Origin: Zeus faber
Taxonomy: Eukaryota; Chordata; Actinopteri; Zeiformes; Zeidae
DNA: 64,000 bases
NCBI GenBank assembly: GCA_960531495.1
Contig: OY482849.1
Span: 29,431,499 to 29,495,498 of the forward strand
Direction of reading: 5' to 3'
The first letter of the stretch is position 1. Each line of letters starts with the position of its first letter. A model generated the notes under the pieces. The model did not search any database and was not told the origin of the DNA. It saw only the letters and a list, made by a program, of their open reading frames with translations. Made by a program: the position numbers and the translations under genes. Below, piece after piece: positions 1 to 9,145 of this stretch.

Positions 1-3000
1 TGCAACGTGACCGAAAGCGCCGCTGTGTGCCTCCTCGTCCTCTTGATGATATTCCAGCATTATTCCAGGTTCACCGGGGCCTGTGGACTGACGTGCCGTG
101 ACGGCCCCTGCTCGGCGGTTCAGTCGGTACCGACTGCGAGGGAGTGGCTCGCTCTCACTCACTCACTCACTCACTCACTCACTCACACACTCACACACAA
201 TCATAACCAACCGGCGATACAGCACTAGGACTGGAGGTTATTCAGGTCATTGCAAGGTTGCAGCCCAGAAGCGGGGTTTGCCCCTGGCAGCGCCTTGTGC
301 CGTACATCACATCCCAACAACGTACCGGCTAAAGTGGCGCTCACCCCAAACCCAGCGGCCTGATTTCGACCGTTCCCCACGTTTGTCTTCCCTGAAAAAA
401 ATAAGCTCTGCTTCAAACCCAAACGCGCACAGCTGCGCGAGCACGCACCACATCCTCCAAACCCCACCAGTCACCGTCATGAATCCCCGCGCCAGTGACA
501 AAGCCTTTCCCCTCCCCCCTCCCCCCTGAGCCTGGACGCCCATCTGCACAACAACCCGGGGACTTTTCCGACGGTCGTTTAGCTTCCTGCGGCAGGTTCT
601 CGATGGAGCTCCGCCCCGCACCCTGGAGCTGCCGGCGCGAACCGGCACGGCCCTCAAATCCTATTAAAGAGACATGACTGGCTGTTCTTGTTTACCCGGG
701 GGAGGGGGTGGTCTGACAACGGCAACAGGCGGGGCGCTGTGAGCTGCAGTGTTGTGCCGAGCGGGATCTTGAGCGGGCGCGGGGCGCTGCCGTTGTGATG
801 CCATCTGGACAGCGGCACTGTTGTCCGCCGACCGAGGCCTCGCCCAGCACGCTTTCCCCTGGCAGACAAACAATTAGCGGGTGGACGCTACGACAGCAGG
901 ACAACGGCTCCCGGCAACCGCTTAGCGACTGCGCCCCCTGCTCCACTCTCTCCCAACATTTAAGAGTTTTTAAACATTCAACGTTTTCCTGAGTCGGGGA
1001 GCAGATAAGCGGCCGTAAACAACTCCTTAAAGATTGTGCGGAGTGAAGTCCGCAGCTCAGACCCACGCTTCCCATTTTGGCGGCCTCTCAACTTTCCTCT
1101 TTTCTGCACACATTTCTGTCCATCTTCTCCGCTTCATTCCCCCCGAGGAATTCCCCTGCGCAGGCGGTTTTTTTTTTTTGTTTTTTTTGCAACACGCCAC
1201 CGGAGAAGAAATGTCGAAGGAAAAGGAGGCGGCACACCTTTGGACTCGGGGGGGACACAGCTGGGAGGTCTGCGGATGCGATGCCCGGGCTTCCTGGTGA
1301 CAAGGTGCAGGTGAAAAGCACACGGAGGTGCAGGTGTTATCGCCGGTTGTCCCAGCTGGGTGGGAGAGGAAGCCCGGGTCGTTTCCGCGGGAACGGCGGA
1401 AGTTTCGAAGCAAATCGGCTTCCTCCTCCTATTTATGACTCAGGTCGGGCAGGTCAATGAGGAAATAACAGCAAATTTAAAATGGAAAGAAAGTGTGGGA
1501 CCAGCACAGGGCTGTGCAATTAATAAGGTTATATTATTATTACTGGATGAGAAACACTTTTTCACAAAGCCACCACAAATTTGAATTTTAATGTGCCAAC
1601 TGAATAAAAAAAACAAAACCACACACTCATGATACGTCCAAAGTGAATGTATTGACATCTTAAAACCGAACCGGCCGTAGCTTCACAGAACGGCAACGTT
1701 CACAAGCTTCCCCACGGACGAGAAGGCGGCGCGCACACAACTCAAGCTCGATGTCGTGCAAAGGTTCACGCAAATCTGTGGGCAAAGTGCCAGGCGGCGT
1801 GCTGCGCTTGCCTGGCCGACGCCCACGAGATCCGCGGCTCCTTGAGTCATGTCTGCGCGCTTGCAAGAGCTTACCCGTCGTCCATAGACAACCAATGGCA
1901 AATAGAAGACATAACAACTCATACATCAGTATGCACTGTTGTCCCGGTGTACACGGTTTTTAAACGGCGAGCTTGCCTGTCGACGCCACATTTCCAGAAC
2001 AGAAGCTCGCTGGCCGAGAACAGGATTCCACATCGACGCTTAACGACACACGAGCGGGAACAGTGAGGTATTGAATTTGCCGAGAGCCGCTCCTGACCTG
2101 TAATTTGGTGGTCGCGAGAGGTCGCCGCGGGAACAGCCACAGAACTGGCTCCAGCACACGTAACGGCTTTTCTATGAATTGGCCACGACTCCGGGTCCAG
2201 CGGTGCCAGGACATTCAATCATTTCATTAGATGGAACGATCATTTCAGACATCAGTTTTTTGGGTTTTTTTTTTTCCCCTTCCTTCCACGGTCCAAGTCA
2301 GATACTTTCACATAATATTATCAGAAAACAGGAAGGGATTTTAAGAGCTGTTCTCTTGACTTGGAATATCATCTTATACGACTTAACAACAACTGGGCCG
2401 AATGAAGGACCTTTCTACAAACCTACAGTGAGAACAACCAAACAACTCGTGCGTCTCCATCTACGCTAAATGTCATGGACATGACAAAAGTCGAGTAAAC
2501 CAAGCGATCCAGATCAAGTGGTGCACAAATAAATCTTTTTCCAAACAGACGCGACATTCTGGTCCGACCACACAACGAACATTTTGAAGCCAACGGTGGC
2601 ATCCAGTTCCACTCCCCTGGCTGGGAACGTCCTCCTTATCGCCTGTGGAGAGGATGTTCTTTCAGCTATAGGATCCACGCTAAGTGTCTTTGTGGTTGAG
2701 TGGCTTAAAAAAGAAAGAAAAAAAAAAAAAAAAAAAAAGGCGGGAAAACAACCGGGAAAACAACCCCCCCCAAAAAACCTAACGCGCTCCTTTGTTTTGT
2801 TTAATCTGATGACAGCCCGCGGACCGGCCCGTGCCTCCGAAGCCACTCTGCCGCCATAGAACCGGCATCTGCTTATAGTCTCACTCCACATCCTGATCGA
2901 CAAGAAAAGGTCAAAACAAATGGGTGGGGTATTAAATCTGTACTACGAACACTCAAGAGTGAGCCTCCCCACAAACAGGCCGTCCTCGGAGGGCGAAATA

Positions 3001-3185
3001 AGGGGGTTGTGATAATAATCCCGGAGAATAATCCCTCGGCCCCCACCACCACCGCTTGATTTTACAGTTAAAGTTTTGGGGTAAAGTATTTACAAGTATT
3101 TTCTTGAGGAAATAGAAGATTCCATTTTATTATAATTTTTTTTTTTTACTTAACTTTAACTGGTCATCTTCATCTTCCCATCTTC

Positions 3186-3395
3186 AAGAACAAGGGACAC
3201 TTACAGAAGGGTAGTGACTACAGGGGAATAAAGTCGATCAGCCACAGCACGAAGCTATGTGAAAGGGTAGCGGAGGCTAGGTTGAGATGGGTTTGAGAAG
3301 AGTGTCCGGCGTGATCTGTGACCGAAGGGTTCCAGCAAGAGTAAAGGGGAAGGTCTACAGGACGGCAGTGAGACCAGCATTCTCCGTCTGGTTGT
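3186..3395 (+). mobile_element. Non-LTR retrotransposon (LINE) reverse transcriptase fragment, internally deleted
   Basis: In one plus frame 3186-3290 reads KNKGHLQKGSDYRGIKSI then SHSTKLCERVAEARLR. This resembles the DYRGI(K)-L-S/T-K-x-ERV block of LINE reverse transcriptases. After a break the next sequence reads SGVICDRRVPARVKGKVYR and TAVRPAF, a C-terminal RT block normally hundreds of residues downstream. So this is a dead copy with a large internal deletion. I did not assign the clade. Confidence 0.65.
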
Positions 3396-3609
3396 AAGAG
3401 TAAATAATGTAATGCTATTAAAAATGACTTTTAGGAGGATTTAAATGTATATTTAATACAACACAGTCAATTCATTCTATTAAATAATTATAGGACCCAG
3501 AATCGCGATTGTGGCGCCGCCCCTTGCGGCTGCCGGCGCGAGCACCTTGTGTCGATTAAGCACATTTTTGTATTTTTTTGTATTTTTAGAGCTTATTGTG
3601 CGTAATCAC

Positions 3610-3692
3610 CGGGTGTCATGACATTTCACTGCATATATGTATGACCGTATGTATACGTATGTGACAAATAATCTCTTGAACTTGAACTTGAC
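3610..3692 (+). repeat. Retroposon 3' tail, family T copy 1
   Basis: This stretch runs from catttcactgcatatatg to tatgtgacaaataatctc and ttgaacttgaacttga. It matches, in opposite orientation, segments at 32568-32631 and 53087-53150. A tail made of a repeated TTGAAYT-type heptamer is typical of 5'-truncated LINE/SINE insertions in fish. Confidence 0.6.
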
Positions 3693-4004
3693 CCCGTCGT
3701 GGTAGAACGTCGTCTCTGGGACCCCGGTCGGAGAAACTGTGATCTAGTCCAAACTTTCCACAGCGGTCTTCACCAGAGCGAGGGAGAGAACAGTGAAATG
3801 TCAACGTCAACATTATCATTATGGTACATTCCGTTCCCCAATGGCGCTCACGTCTTTGTCGGCGAGGTAACGGTGACGTGCGACTATTCACCATTTCGCT
3901 GGGGGGACCAGGGGACCCAGGGGACCTCTTGAAGGACCCCCGGGTGTTCCCGGACCCCACATTGAGAACCGGCGTACAGAGCGGCTTCTAACCGACCGGC
4001 TTCC

Positions 4005-4680
4005 ATCACAGGTAAGCTCCGTCACTGGGACGCTCCGTCGCTGCGACGGACCGGACCCCACGACGGACCGGACCCCACGACGGACCGGACCCCACGACGG
4101 GGACTGGACGGTGGCAGCAGGGCGCTCCGCCTCCGCCGTTGGAGTGCCTCCAACAGCGGAGCTCCTCTAGGAGGGCGGAGCGCGGAGGGGGTGGAGCAGC
4201 GTTTTCAGAGACGGCGAGCGACGCCCGTCAGGGGCCGCCGGGAGCCAGGCGGGGCGCCAGAACCCGCTCAACTCGCCGGGTGAATTGAACCCGGGCCCCG
4301 TGTGGGGCAGAAATATGCGAAAAGAATCCCAGACGAGTCTGCAGCTGGCTATTTATCCACGAGGGTGCGTGGCCACCTTTAAAAACACAGTCGGAAGGAC
4401 ACTGGATATTAGCGGAATGCCATGACACCATATTGCCTAAGGTGGGGATCCGTGCAGGGGCTCTGCGTTGGGGGGACGACGCCGCCTGTCCCAGAAGTCC
4501 ACCGGCGACTGTGACGTCTTCCTGCGACGTGCGGGCTCGCCCTCGTCGTCGCTCTGTGACGTCACGACCGTGCCCCCGGGGCCGCCGGTGCGCTGCGGGG
4601 GCGTTCCACACGCCCGCCGTCTCGCCCTAAAGGGTGAGGGCGGACCCCGCCACCAACGCGGTGTTTCTGATCAAGCGGCA
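4005..4680. other. GC-rich intronic segment
   Basis: This is GC-rich intronic sequence including a 17-bp unit repeated three times (gacggaccggaccccac, about 4046-4098). Several frames are open on both strands because of composition, and none is recognisable as protein. Confidence 0.4.
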
Positions 4681-4879
4681 GCTAAATGAACACGGGACGC
4701 GGATAAAACGTTCCCCCCTCTCAGTAAAGTCATCTCACGGATTCCCACTTTAATTGGCCGCTGTCGCCGCTGACAAGGACGCGAGACATTGACAAAAGCT
4801 GCAAAATGAGCGCCCGAGCTCCCCCCCCCCCCCCCACGCACGAGCAACAAGGTGAAGTCTGAGCGTTGAGGGACGAGTC

Positions 4880-5200
4880 AGGTCGACCCCGCGCGGCGCG
4901 AACCACATTTAAAAGTTCTGCTGCACTTACCCGCCGAGACGCGCGCAGACTGCGGCCGATCCCACATCGGGTCATGTTCGTCCGTCACTTACGACCCGGA
5001 GGACGCGGAGCCCCGCGGTGAACTGCGGACAAGGAACGCCGGCGCCCGCGCTCCGGTCCGCGGCTTCGCCCCGACGCTTCACCGCCTTTTGTTGGGTCTC
5101 CCCGGGGAGGCGTGGCGGCGAAGGCTGCTGGGAGCGCCGCGGTGAGCAGCGCCCCCCGGTGGCCACCCTGTGGTACACCACCGCGCCGGGCCTGCGCTCG
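4880..5200 (-). promoter_or_regulatory. CpG-rich block with a consensus minus-strand donor: candidate internal dlgap4 promoter
   Basis: The block is dense in CpG (many cgcg and ggcg runs) within AT-rich intron. On the minus strand it contains CGG|gtaagtg (GT at 4930-4929) and a second gtaagtg at 4992-4986, the shape expected for a non-coding first exon. Mammalian DLGAP4 is known to produce a short isoform whose alternative first exon lies between the exons that correspond to exon 5 here and the next one. That makes an internal promoter here plausible, but I see no TATA box or recognisable isoform start. This is inference from composition and splice signal only. Confidence 0.3.
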
Positions 5201-5206
5201 TTTCTT

Positions 5207-5237
<31 letters not shown>

Positions 5238-5524
5238 CATATAGTAATAGAAAACTCTCTTGTTCCAAATGGATAAACTCGACTGGGAATAGGGATCTGG
5301 TCGCATGGAAATGTTTTTTTTTTTTTTCTTTTCAGATTGTCAAGTCTACGGGTTTATTGTCTATTTTTTCATTCACTCTATTTATTATGGGTTTATTTGT
5401 GCGTGGAAAAAAAGGGAAGCCGCTCATTTTCACGTCATTGTTAGATGCAAAACTGGGCCAATAAAACAATTACTAATGTGTAAAAAAATATATATTTTTT
5501 TTTAAATCCTATAATCCCATTTTC

Positions 5525-5680
5525 TTTTATTATCCCATGTTTATTTAGCTGCCACTTTATAAGAAACACCCATTAAACATATGTGTGTGATGCATGTGCT
5601 CCTCCATATGCTGTTCCACCTTTCTCGGCAAAAGGCACTGACGGGGCATTTGCACTGGAAGTGGAAAACAAAATAAATAC
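5525..5680 (+). repeat. Dispersed repeat R2, copy 1
   Basis: tcccatgtttatttagctgc, cactttataagaaacacc and gtgctcctccatatgctgtt align with 24566-24720 (tcccatatttatttagctgg, cactttatcagaaacagc and gcgctcctctccgtgctgtt). Both copies are in the same orientation. The class is not recognised. Confidence 0.6.
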
Positions 5681-6084
5681 CCCCACCATGTGACCACCAC
5701 CAAGCGACCAAGAAAGTCAAAAATGCAAAACTAGGAGGAAAGAAAGTGACTGTTTTTCCGAGCCAAGATGAGGATAGACCAACCCCCCCCCCCCCCCAAA
5801 AAAAACCCCCAAAAAAACAAAAAGACACAGACGGTTTTAAGGATTTACACTTTAAGTGAGTAATCAACGTCAATGTACTGGTGGTATGTTGTTGTTTTTT
5901 TTAAATCTAAGTTAAACATGAAAGCGATCTAGTTTCTATTTTGGCCTCGCCGTAACAAATATTTCAACACTTCAAGTATTTTAAAGAGATGTCAATGCAT
6001 TATGCTTTCCTTAAAATATACAGTATATCAATTATATACTGTATATCCGTTGTATATTGTCATTGTTGGGAGTTCTGCAAGATC

Positions 6085-6264
6085 AACCACAATGTTACCT
6101 GGGAGCGTGGGAAAGATGCGCGGTCTGTCTGTCCCCAAACGCTGGAGGAAAATTGCGAGTTGTTCCTCCTTGGGGGCTCTGTCCAAGCCGGCGGCTTTCA
6201 GGTAAGAGCCGAACTGCTCTTTCCAAATCTCCCACGGGGTCGAAAGGTCGTCTAGTGTGGGCAA
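6085..6264 (-). pseudogene. LTR-retrotransposon gag-like fragment
   Basis: The minus frame reads LPTLDDLSTPWEIWKEQF, then GSYLKAAGLDRAPKEEQ and AIFLQRLGTDRPRIF. The W-x-x-W-K-x-x-F/Y ... A-x-G-L ... Q-x-A-x-x-L/F-L-x-x-x-G pattern is that of gag-like proteins of fish Ty3/gypsy-type elements. Only about 60 residues are present, without nucleocapsid knuckles or an adjoining pol, and there is no in-frame ATG at the start of the similarity. It is a relic in the same orientation as dlgap4. Confidence 0.5.
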
Positions 6265-6459
6265 GAGGAGGCCGCGTTTGAGCCCGTAAACGCTGCTATG
6301 TGCGCCCGGAGGACCTGGGCGCCCGGAGGTTGAGGTGTGAGGGGAGCACTCGGAGGGACGTTATGATCACAAAGGGAGGTGGGTGGTGGGGGGGGGGGGG
6401 GGGGGGGGCCCGGGCGTGGCAGGGGTCTTTCGACATGAGAACCGGGCCTGAATGGACCG

Positions 6460-6740
6460 GGGGTCAGGCTCGCACCGGCGCTCCCCGAACGCACGCAAGG
6501 CCTCACCTCCGTCCGCCTCCTAGCTCTACCGTCGCAAACGTAAACCCGGGTAATGACATTGAGAGGTTATCGGAGCCCCAGCGCACGTCTGTCATCCCTG
6601 CGACGCGGCTCTGCGGAACACTCGATTCTGATTGGTCGATGACGGAAAACCCGCCGTCAGTCATTGCCGGAGAACGACTCCTGTCTGTTAATAACGAGCG
6701 TGGTCGCACTGGCCGGCGGCGACGGCGCATAGAAGCTACA
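6460..6740 (-). promoter_or_regulatory. CpG-rich block with CCAAT box and minus-strand donor
   Basis: On the minus strand this segment has a CCAAT motif (gaccaatcag, near 6628-6637) followed downstream by CpG-rich sequence and a plausible donor CGGAG|gtgagg near 6507-6502. It is a second candidate for an alternative first exon of dlgap4. An open minus frame of 75 codons crosses it but is not recognisable, and its phase would not fit exon 6 if that exon starts in phase 1. Confidence 0.25.
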
Positions 6741-7218
6741 ATGGAGGCACAGGGAACAACAGTGAATAGTTCAGAGAAATGTAGGGAAAGGGTTTTTATT
6801 TTTAAAGTTTGTCGTTTTTTTTTTCGTAAGTTTGTGGGTCGTGGACCACTTTCCTAAGCGGAAGATTAGAAGTGCCGAGCGTGCCGCCGTGTTAGACATA
6901 CTGGTGATAAAGTTACTAGTTATAAAGTTAGCCCCACTAGTGCATTTGAAAATCCTTTCAAATCAATACTCCCTCTCAATGCATTCTTTAATTGAGTAAG
7001 TAGCCGTGTAATAAGCGGGATAATGTGCAGCCAGCGGCTCCCCGCTTAATGCCTACTCAAAAAAGACTCGACTGGCAATCCACCGGATCGCCCGCGCTTT
7101 CAACCCATGGCGTCGTCCATCCCATCTCACTTAAATACTATGTCACACACGCAACGCCGGTTCACCAAGCGACACGCAAAATGAATATCAAAGCCCTGCC
7201 GGCGGGAGGGCGACGTAC

Positions 7219-7471
7219 TGGTGCTGGTGCTGTAGGTGCGGACGGTGGTGCCGGAGGGCGGCGGGGACTCCGAGTCCACGGAGGCCGTGTCGTCGTCCTG
7301 GGAGCAGCCGGCCTGGATGGCTCGCAGGTAGCTGTGGCTGCGCGAGCGGAAGCACGTGGGCACCGGCAGGTCCGGCGGCTCGGGGTTGTCCTGAGAGTGC
7401 GAGCGGGAATCTCTGAAGGTGGATTCAGAGCTGCGCTCCTCGTAGCGATGGCTCATCTCCAGGTCGCGGAG
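7219..7471 (-). CDS. dlgap4: dlgap4 exon 5: third DLG-binding repeat, last exon in the window
   Basis: The acceptor is cctccctccag|CTC (AG at 7473-7472). The chosen donor is ACCA|gtacgt (GT at 7218-7217), giving 253 nt, phase 0 in and phase 1 out, residues 521-604. It begins LRDLEMSHRYEERSS, then LPVPTCFRSRSHSYLRAIQAG is the third R-x-x-S-Y GK-binding repeat, followed by GCSQDDD and a SPPPSGTTVRTYSTST stretch. This is the same order as LPSYFRSRSHSYLRAIQAG in mammalian DLGAP4. The donor is less certain than the rest of the exon: the frame stays open for about 30 codons beyond it before a stop near 7127, so retention of the intron would give a short novel C-terminus. The rest of the protein (about 390 residues in mammals) must be encoded left of position 1. 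Confidence 0.93.
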
Positions 7472-7529
7472 CTGGAGGGAGGAAACGGGAGGTTTGTCGC
7501 TGAGGGCAACGGCTGCCAGGCGGACAACA

Positions 7530-7790
7530 CTACGAGCAGAACGGAACGAGTAGAAGAGAAAGAGAAGAACAGAGTGAGCAGAATGGGATGAACAGAATAG
7601 AAAGAGGAGGGCAGAATGAGTAGAATGGAACAAGTAGAATAGAATGAGCGCAACAGAATGAGGAGAACAGAAAGAGCAGAACATAATGAACAGAACAGAA
7701 TGAACAGAACAGAATGAGTAGAATCTTTTCTAGTAGAACGACATGAGTCGAGGAACGACGAGTAGAACACAATGAGTAGCTCAGAATAAC
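7530..7790. repeat. Degenerate pentamer/decamer minisatellite upstream of dlgap4 exon 5
   Basis: On the plus strand about 260 nt consist of variants of agaac/gaatg units (agaacagaatgagtagaa and similar). On the transcript strand it reads as TTCTGTTC/CATTC pyrimidine-rich units starting about 60 nt upstream of the exon 5 acceptor. It has no stops in several minus frames, which produces long Ser/Leu/Phe-rich spurious open frames. Confidence 0.75.
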
Positions 7791-8924
7791 TCTGCCTTGT
7801 GGGCCTGGAGCACATGGTCACCACGTCTATTCCACCGCACCTGTCAGACCCATTTGGTAGAGCGCAATAAAATGAACGCCGGGGCCAAAAGTTGGAGTGA
7901 GCTGAAAACCACACCGAGTGGGAAGTGAGTGCCGCGCTGCGCGAGACCCGGGACGTCGCTTCCAAGTGAAAAACACATTATCACTGAGGTCTTTCACTTT
8001 CCTGGAGAGAACAGAGACTTCGCCGGAGGAGGAGGGAAAAACTTGGAAATAAAACTTGGAAATCGAAACGCCAGTTGGGCACGAGACCTCGCGTGGAACG
8101 GCGTGTTTAACTGATGCTGTGCCCTGTGAGAGGCCCGTCAGCTCGTCTCTTCGGCGACCTTGTGAGAGGAAGGGTAATAACTCTGAAGAGAACGCATTAG
8201 AACGGGTGAAGGATCGCTCAGATTTCCAGCTGTTATCTGTAAATATGTTTGCTTTTCGGAGGGGAATGAAATGCTCGCCGACCGGGACAGAAATAATTGA
8301 TTCATGACAATGTCTGGTCGTTTGCTGTGAAGTAAGTGCTGTAAATGAAGGAAAAGCAGAAATTTTAATGATGGGAAAACCATCATGTTTAAAAGCCTAC
8401 ATTTCTCTTCAGAAGACATTTAGAGTTTAGAATTTAGAGTTGCGTCTGTTGAACTGAGTTATTATATAGTTATATATTTATGGAATGATTAATTATAATT
8501 AATTTGTATATTTACACCCAAAATATATATTATATATATTAGGTGTAAAAAAAATAAGCAAATCTATTGTCCAGAGAAAGTAGTACATAAAACTACAGTG
8601 GCAAAAAAAATGTTTTGAATAAAAATAGGTATTGGAGAAATCATTTAAGACATTAACTTTTTATCATTATCTTTTGTTTTTTTTAAAGATATATATTTTG
8701 GACTATTCATGCTTTAGAGTGCCTTTCCGGGGGAGAGAGAGAGAGAGGGGGGATGACGCACAGCAAATGGCCCCGCGCCGGAATGGAACCCCCTTAGACT
8801 TGAGAATGGCGCGCTTTTTTCATTGTCATGTTGTCATAACAGAAGGTGAATAATAACGGGGTTGGGGTGGGACATGGCGATAGCTGTGGCTGTGGCCCCT
8901 CCCTTCCCTCCTTCCAGGCATGAG

Positions 8925-8928
8925 AAAA

Positions 8929-8961
<33 letters not shown>

Positions 8962-8970
8962 GAGAGAGGG
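8925..8970. repeat. (GA)n microsatellite, (CT)n on the dlgap4 transcript
   Basis: Uninterrupted and near-perfect GA dinucleotides begin about 25 nt beyond the donor of exon 4 as read on the minus strand. Confidence 0.9.
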
Positions 8971-8994
8971 ACAAAGAGCGTGACTTGTGCCGAC

Positions 8995-9145
8995 CTGCCC
9001 CATGCAGCTGCTCCGGCCCAGGGTGCTGCAGGCCTGGCTGAAGTCGTCGTCGTCCCAGCGCGGGAAGGACGAGGCCGGGCCACCGATGAAGTCCAGGTTG
9101 TCCAGGCTACGGTTGTTGGAGAGCTCTCGGAGAGACGGAAGACAG
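8995..9145 (-). CDS. dlgap4: dlgap4 exon 4 (151 nt), residues 471-520
   Basis: The exon was found by reading the frame forced by exon 3. It contributes the last base of codon 470 (aa + c = Asn) and then 50 codons, leaving phase 0. It contains ELSNNRSLDNLDFIGG and FPRWDDDD, and ends STLGRSSCMGQ. This corresponds to the RSLDRLDSVD ... SCISQ segment of mammalian DLGAP4 and has no DLG-binding repeat, as expected for this paralogue. The acceptor is a very long C-rich tract ending ctccag (AG at 9147-9146). The donor CAG|gtcggc (GT at 8994-8993) is weak at positions +3 to +6. Skipping the exon would shift the frame. The open frame running through here in another phase (about 9275-8826) is a shadow. 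Confidence 0.9.

Larger units (their letters stand above)
1..7218 (-). other. dlgap4: dlgap4 intron 5, left part (extends beyond the window)
   Basis: No exon matching the continuation of DLGAP4 was found here, so the next coding exon lies left of position 1. The interval contains a CACT array (151-190), poly-A/T runs (2706-2739, 3137-3149), LINE and gag-like remnants, a retroposon tail (3610-3692), a 17-bp triplicate (4046-4098), an AAT array (5208-5233) and poly-C/G runs (4821-4836, 5783-5798, 6388-6408). Several CpG-rich blocks are listed separately. Confidence 0.7.
7472..8994 (-). other. dlgap4: dlgap4 intron 4
   Basis: This 1.5-kb intron carries a (CT)n array just downstream of the exon 4 donor (8925-8970) and a degenerate pyrimidine minisatellite upstream of the exon 5 acceptor (about 7530-7790). 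A small AT hairpin lies at 8511-8549 (TTTACACC and GGTGTAAA arms). No coding sequence is seen. Confidence 0.8.

Noticed and set aside
1..7218. A next dlgap4 exon encoding the KKTPPPVPPRT-type segment
   Set aside because: No minus-strand frame with this motif was seen, so the exon must be outside the window.
7453..7965. Minus-strand frames of 80-185 codons rich in Ser, Leu and Phe
   Set aside because: They translate the degenerate minisatellite; only the part from 7471 to 7219 in the exon 5 frame is supported by splice sites and homology.
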